Made by a program: the position numbers and the translations under genes. Of a DNA stretch of 61,835 bases, positions 57,606 through 61,835 are shown one piece after another. The DNA comes from a virus. The stretch's first letter is position 1. Every line of letters begins with the position of its first letter. The DNA lies in the IMG/VR virus record IMGVR_UViG_3300032291_002198, positions 1-61,835 of that record; one strand, 5' to 3'. The notes below the pieces were generated by a model that was given only the letters and a program-made list of their open reading frames with translations, was not told the DNA's origin and searched no databases.

Positions 57606-60047
57606 GTGGATATGCAAAGAGATTATACAGCAAAAGGCCAATCTACCTTTCCCGACCCGCTAGCGAGTACGGAAGAAAAAATGTCGCAAAGCTATGGCCT
57701 TCAGTATGCAAAGGCCATGTACGCACAGTGGATTGGTGTTGACTACAACAACTCACTATATGGTCGTAGGTTCAATGAAATGCAGAACAACCGCGACTAT
57801 GCACAAGGAACTCAGGATACGTCAATCTACCGACAGATTCTCAGCTCCTTGGATGCAAACAACGGAGACGGAACGATGCTTACGCTGGACTACACTCCCG
57901 TTCCCATCATCCCGAAGTTCGTTCGCATTGTAGTAAACAAGATTCTGTCGCGCAAGCCGTACCCTCAGGTACAAGCCGTTGACCCCCTTTCTCGTAGCGA
58001 GAAGGACAAGAAAAAGAATGTCGCTATTCTGCACATTGAAAACAAGGATATTCTTCAAGAGGCAAAAGCCCTTGGTCTCCCCGTTAAAGTAGACCCGGAT
58101 GCGCTTCCAGATACTCCAGAAGAAACGGAAATCTTCTTGGATACCAATGTCAAAACTGACGCAGAAATCGCAGCACAGCTAGCCACGGAGATGACTCTTA
58201 CGTGGAATGACTTTGACGACGCCATCTACCGTCGCTGCGTTGAGGATTTGGTTAACTGTGGTATGGCTGTTACCAAGCGTACCAACGACCCGAACTACGG
58301 AATTCGTGAGCAATACGTAGACCCAGCATACTTCATTCACAACTATACTGATGACCCCAATATGACGGAGCTGACCTACGCTGGTCACTTCCGCACGGTC
58401 ACCATCATGGAGCTCAAGCGATTGGCTGGGAACCAGTTCACCGAAGAGCAGTACCAGCAGATTGCTCAGACGGTTATGAATCGCTACGGGAATGACCCGT
58501 TGCGCTACGCTACTCAGGGGTACAACTACGAAACCATCAACAACCGCTATCGCTACGGATACGACGAGTACAAGGTGCAAATCATGGACTTTGAGTTCAT
58601 GTCTGTTGACGATATCATCTTTGAAAAGAAAGAGTCCAAGTTTGGAAACATTGGATTCTACTACAAGGGTCATGAGTACAATGCCCCGCAGCAATCAGTA
58701 TTTGACCGTGAGGCAGTATACATGAGGAATGCCACCGTATACGGAGGCATATTCGTTATTGGAACTGAGCTGATGTTCAACTACGGAGTTCAGAAGAATA
58801 TCCCGAAAAACGTACACGACATCTCTCGTGCTCGCCTTTCATACTCTTGCGTAGCCACGAATCTACGTGGCATGATTCCCAAGTCTATGGTGTCAAGCAT
58901 CATCGGCTTTGGCGATATGCTGCAAATCACTCACTTGAAGATTCAGCAGTCAATCGCTAAGGCTAAGCCTGATGGTCTCATCATTGACATCGAAGGACTT
59001 GAGAACGTACAACTCGGACGCGGTGGTGAACTGCAACCTCTGGAGATTCAAGATATCTACGAGCAGACTGGTGTATTCTACTACCGCTCAAAGAATCCAG
59101 AGGGCGGGTTCCAAAACCCGCCTGTCCGCGAAATCGGAAACTCCATCCGAAACATTGAGCAGTTGGTTGGAATCTACAACCACTACTTGCGCATGATTCG
59201 CGATGCTACGGGAATCAATGAAGTTGTTGACGCGAGCACGCCTAAAGCAGACGCTCTTGTTGGTGTTCGCGAGCAGGCTATTGCTGCTTCTAACAATGCT
59301 ACCTACGACATCACTCATGCTGCCCAGGTACTATACAAGAAGGTATGCGAGGACATCGTTAAGTGCCTTCAGGTGATTCCGCCGAAGAGCATCATCTACA
59401 AGTCCTACACCAATGCGATAGGAGAAACCAACATGGCTGTCCTTACGTCGTTTGACAATCTGTCGATGTACAACTTTGGTGTCATCGTGATGGGGGAGAT
59501 GGACGACCGCGCTAAGATTTACCTTGAGCAGAACATCAACATGGCCCTTTCTCAGAAGGAGATTGACCTTGAAGATGCAATCGCTATCCGACAGCTAAGA
59601 GACCCAGAGCAAGCAGAGCGCTTGCTTGTCGTACGCCGTAAGAAGCGTATGCGTCAGCGCATGGATGAGGCAGCTCAGCAAGCCCAGCTTCAGGCTGATT
59701 CCAACGCTCAGGCTGCCCAAGTAGCCTCTCAAGCAGAGATTCAAGCAGAGCAGATAAAAGCTCAGCTTGAAGCTCAGAAGATTCAGTTGGAGACGCAATC
59801 AAAGGCTGAGCTTATGGGACTTCAGCACACATACGATATGGAACTACAGCGCCTCAAGAACGAGGCTGTTGTGGGCTCTCAGGTCGTGCGTGGTCAGGTT
59901 CAAGAGACTACTGACATGATGAAGGAAAATCGTAAAGATGCCCGAATCAATAAGCAAGCAGAGGCTCAGTCTAAGTTGATTTCTCAGCGCCAAGGAGAGG
60001 CTCCGTCGTTTCAGCCCAGCCTAATGGATGCTCTAACTAATCAATAA
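57606..60047 (+). CDS. Portal protein
   Basis: The 813-aa product (811 from ATG 57612) has portal-like content. These include an early clip/wing region (TPVPIIPKFVRIVVNKIL), VEDLVNCGMAVTKRTNDP, YSCVATNLRGMIPKSMV, and a helical stretch SIRNIEQLVGIYNHYLRMIR followed by DATGINEVVDASTPKADAL. A long Gln/Ala-rich coiled-coil tail (about 660-800) extends as a barrel, as in P22 and crAss-like portals. It follows TerL directly, the expected order. Confidence 0.88.
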   Translation: MDMQRDYTAKGQSTFPDPLASTEEKMSQSYGLQYAKAMYAQWIGVDYNNSLYGRRFNEMQNNRDYAQGTQDTSIYRQILSSLDANNGDGTMLTLDYTPVPIIPKFVRIVVNKILSRKPYPQVQAVDPLSRSEKDKKKNVAILHIENKDILQEAKALGLPVKVDPDALPDTPEETEIFLDTNVKTDAEIAAQLATEMTLTWNDFDDAIYRRCVEDLVNCGMAVTKRTNDPNYGIREQYVDPAYFIHNYTDDPNMTELTYAGHFRTVTIMELKRLAGNQFTEEQYQQIAQTVMNRYGNDPLRYATQGYNYETINNRYRYGYDEYKVQIMDFEFMSVDDIIFEKKESKFGNIGFYYKGHEYNAPQQSVFDREAVYMRNATVYGGIFVIGTELMFNYGVQKNIPKNVHDISRARLSYSCVATNLRGMIPKSMVSSIIGFGDMLQITHLKIQQSIAKAKPDGLIIDIEGLENVQLGRGGELQPLEIQDIYEQTGVFYYRSKNPEGGFQNPPVREIGNSIRNIEQLVGIYNHYLRMIRDATGINEVVDASTPKADALVGVREQAIAASNNATYDITHAAQVLYKKVCEDIVKCLQVIPPKSIIYKSYTNAIGETNMAVLTSFDNLSMYNFGVIVMGEMDDRAKIYLEQNINMALSQKEIDLEDAIAIRQLRDPEQAERLLVVRRKKRMRQRMDEAAQQAQLQADSNAQAAQVASQAEIQAEQIKAQLEAQKIQLETQSKAELMGLQHTYDMELQRLKNEAVVGSQVVRGQVQETTDMMKENRKDARINKQAEAQSKLISQRQGEAPSFQPSLMDALTNQ

Positions 60048-60052
60048 ATTTG
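60045..60052 (+). promoter_or_regulatory. -7 element TAAATTTG, possible leaderless start
   Basis: TAAATTTG overlaps the portal stop region and ends 4 nt before ATG 60057, the same geometry as at 18487 and 7631. Confidence 0.55.
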
Positions 60053-60056
60053 CAAT

Positions 60057-60440
60057 ATGTCCTGTTGTACCGTAACTCCTACTGCAGTTGTAAGCATAGC
60101 AACTAGAGTTGACATTGTATGTTGGCGAGGTGACACATTTGTGCTTACTGCTACCATTGCTGATGCAAATGGTAACGCTGTTGACCTGAGTGTTTACACT
60201 TGGAAAATGGAGGTGCGAGAATACGACAATGGCCCGCTAGTTATTACTAGTTCAAACATCACCGTTACTGGAACAAGTCTTGGTGTTCTTACCGTCACCA
60301 TTAGTTCTACGAATATGCTTGTAAACGCAGGAACTTACGTCTATGAAATTCAAGCTACAAACCCAACACCTAACCCAGATACCGTGACTACATACTTGTA
60401 TGGTCAATTCACTGTAACTCAAGATATTGCTGCAAACTAA
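60057..60440 (+). CDS. BppU-N-like beta-sandwich tail/fibre-associated protein
   Basis: The 127-aa product has [21 protein letters not shown] and [17 protein letters not shown], as in BppU N-terminal/Ig-like domains that attach receptor-binding devices in phage baseplates. The remainder is Thr/Ser-rich beta ([19 protein letters not shown]). It lies one base before the start of the collagen-like gene and is probably its virion adaptor; this is inference from order. Confidence 0.68.
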   Translation: MSCCTVTPTAVVSIATRVDIVCWRGDTFVLTATIADANGNAVDLSVYTWKMEVREYDNGPLVITSSNITVTGTSLGVLTVTISSTNMLVNAGTYVYEIQATNPTPNPDTVTTYLYGQFTVTQDIAAN

Positions 60441-60441
60441 C

Positions 60442-61835
60442 ATGGCTGGAGAAGTTGATATTACCCTACCTGGACCCCTCGTTGTAGAGATTACTAACAC
60501 TGGAGTTCAACAGCTCCCCGGTTCAAAAGGAACCAAGGGAGCAAAAGGAACTCCTGGTGGTGCATCTGCAAAGGGAGACAAAGGAAATACTGGTGCTACT
60601 GGTCCTACTGGCCCTCAGGGAGCCACTGGTCCCACTGGTGCAACTGGACCAAAAGGCTCTGATGGTCCTACTGGTCCTACTGGACCTACCGGCTCTAAAG
60701 GAGCTACTGGAGCTCAGGGTCCTACTGGTCCTACTGGACCAAAAGGTTCTGATGGTCCTACTGGTCCTACTGGACCTACCGGCTCTAAAGGCGATACTGG
60801 AGCTCAGGGCCCAACTGGTCCTACTGGACCAAAAGGTTCTGATGGTGCAGCTGGACCAAAAGGAGACCAAGGCCCTAAAGGGGCCACTGGTCCCGCTGGA
60901 GACAAAGGACAAAAAGGACTAGGAGATAAAGGACAAAAAGGCCGTGACGGTTCTGCTGGACCTAAAGGCGAAGTCGGACCCAAGGGTACAGCCGGAACCA
61001 ATGGTGACAAAGGAAATAAAGGCGAACTCGGTACTAAAGGTCAAAAGGGCCGAGACGGAAACAAAGGCGCTCAAGGACCCAAAGGTGACCAAGGTCCCAA
61101 GGGAGAAGTAGGGCCTAAAGGAAGCACTGGAGCCCAAGGAGACAAAGGAGATAAGGGCATCGGAGAAAAGGGTGAAAAGGGCCGAGACGGACAGCTAGGA
61201 CCCAAGGGAGACGTTGGTCCAAAAGGCGACCAAGGCCCTAAAGGCTCACAAGGAAACACTGGTCCCACTGGAGACAAAGGAAACAAAGGTGAGCTTGGAA
61301 CCAAGGGCGATAAGGGTCGTGACGGCAACAAGGGAGCCCACGGACCTAAGGGAGACCAAGGTCCGAAAGGAGAAGTAGGCCCGAAAGGAAATACTGGAGC
61401 CCAAGGAGACAAGGGTGAAAAAGGAATTGGAGAGAAAGGTCAAAAGGGCCGAGACGGACAACTAGGTCCAAAAGGAGAGGTTGGTCCAAAAGGTGACCAG
61501 GGAACCAAAGGCTCTCAGGGAAATACAGGTCCAACTGGCGATAAAGGAACTAAAGGAGACTTTGGCGACAAAGGCGATAAGGGCCGCGATGGCAATAAGG
61601 GAGCTCAAGGTCCAAAAGGTGAAGTTGGTCCCAAGGGAGAGGTTGGTCCAAAAGGTGAAGTCGGACCAAAGGGTGACACTGGCGCAAAAGGCTCACAGGG
61701 CAACACTGGCCCAACTGGAGACAAAGGAAACAAGGGCGACTTTGGCGATAAGGGCGACAAAGGTCGTGATGGCAATAAAGGAGCTCAAGGTCCTAAGGGA
61801 GACCAGGGACCAAAGGGCGACCAGGGACCTAAGGG
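60442..61835 (+). CDS. Collagen-like appendage protein, 5' part (partial at window end)
   Basis: ATG 60442 is two nt after the preceding stop. About 26 residues of non-collagen N-terminus ([19 protein letters not shown]) probably attach the fibre. Gly-X-Y triplets then start with [14 protein letters not shown] and continue to the window end with one break (ASAKG). Early triplets are GPT/GAT/GPK; from about 60900 the Lys/Asp-rich KGRDG modules dominate. Last codon is incomplete. The protein continues at 1-4053: if the terminal near-repeat is merged, about 1600 aa in all. Confidence 0.93.
   Translation, partial: MAGEVDITLPGPLVVEITNTGVQQLPGSKGTKGAKGTPGGASAKGDKGNTGATGPTGPQGATGPTGATGPKGSDGPTGPTGPTGSKGATGAQGPTGPTGPKGSDGPTGPTGPTGSKGDTGAQGPTGPTGPKGSDGAAGPKGDQGPKGATGPAGDKGQKGLGDKGQKGRDGSAGPKGEVGPKGTAGTNGDKGNKGELGTKGQKGRDGNKGAQGPKGDQGPKGEVGPKGSTGAQGDKGDKGIGEKGEKGRDGQLGPKGDVGPKGDQGPKGSQGNTGPTGDKGNKGELGTKGDKGRDGNKGAHGPKGDQGPKGEVGPKGNTGAQGDKGEKGIGEKGQKGRDGQLGPKGEVGPKGDQGTKGSQGNTGPTGDKGTKGDFGDKGDKGRDGNKGAQGPKGEVGPKGEVGPKGEVGPKGDTGAKGSQGNTGPTGDKGNKGDFGDKGDKGRDGNKGAQGPKGDQGPKGDQGPK
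61240..61835 (+). repeat. Terminal near-repeat of window bases 1-713
   Basis: 61240-61835 aligns in frame with 1-713 of the window. A 117-nt block (39 residues, 13 triplets; about 363-480 in the left copy) is missing from the right copy, and scattered substitutions are present (for example AAGG/ACGG at 61341). The right end is the same reading phase as position 713, but direct end-to-start joining would shift frame. Confidence 0.85.

Noticed and set aside
1-61835. Simple circular joining of the two window ends
   Set aside because: The last codon has two bases and base 1 begins a codon, so a direct join would break the Gly-X-Y frame. Overlap of the near-repeat keeps the frame.

Overview
The window reads as a nearly complete genome of a lytic tailed phage (podovirus-like) of a Bacteroidota host. 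Evidence for the host clade: many genes are preceded by the Bacteroidota sigma -7 box TAnnTTTG (some with TTG 17-20 nt upstream), Shine-Dalgarno sequences are largely absent, and the primase-helicase has a BT4734/VirE-type N-terminus. Terminase, portal, capsid and the large tail protein follow a gene order like that of crAss-like phages and Cellulophaga podophages. That placement is from recall of family features, not from a search. No integrase, DNA polymerase or RNA polymerase is visible.

Layout. (1) 60442-61835 and 1-4053 are the two ends of one very long collagen-like gene; the window is cut inside it and its two ends are near-copies. (2) 4148-7625 holds three overlapping genes for collagen-type modification: a 2OG-Fe(II) oxygenase, a fused GT4/GT25/lysyl-hydroxylase protein, and another 2OG-Fe(II) oxygenase. 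(3) 7644-27255 is the virion block: small basic proteins, scaffold-like protein, major capsid, connectors, a 1682-aa tail nozzle/muzzle-type protein and three internal/ejection candidates, the last 2136 aa with a zincin motif. (4) 27300-28567 is a lysis block with two small membrane proteins and a lipoprotein shaped like a unimolecular spanin. (5) 28559-45776, all on the minus strand, is the early/middle region: primase-helicase, RusA, exonuclease, annealing protein, SSB-like protein, DnaA-domain protein, cytosine methyltransferase, sulfotransferase, FkbM methyltransferase, GGCT, glutamine amidotransferase, amidoligase, glucosaminidase, tRNA-Tyr and many tiny membrane proteins. (6) 45777-46630 is a gene-free divergence region with conserved TAAC-array promoters and long alternating purine-pyrimidine tracts, a candidate control/origin region. 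(7) 46631-55446 carries mixed accessory genes (HNH nuclease, GH19 endolysin, motif-sharing small proteins, methyltransferase, wHTH regulator, spike-like protein, GroES-like protein). (8) 55477-60440 is terminase, portal and a tail-associated protein leading back into the collagen gene.

The most notable system is the collagen cassette. A fibre of Gly-X-Y triplets with very many Y-position lysines sits next to a single protein joining a GT4 glycosyltransferase, a GT25 (collagen-galactosyltransferase family) domain and a PLOD-type lysyl hydroxylase with all expected iron and 2-oxoglutarate residues, flanked by two more hydroxylase-family genes. The phage apparently encodes both a collagen-like appendage and the enzymes to hydroxylate and glycosylate it. 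Other notable points are an amidoligase/GATase/GGCT gene set, a conserved promoter class defined by spaced TAAC repeats, and a tRNA-Tyr with a degenerate paralogue in the leader of the amidoligase operon.
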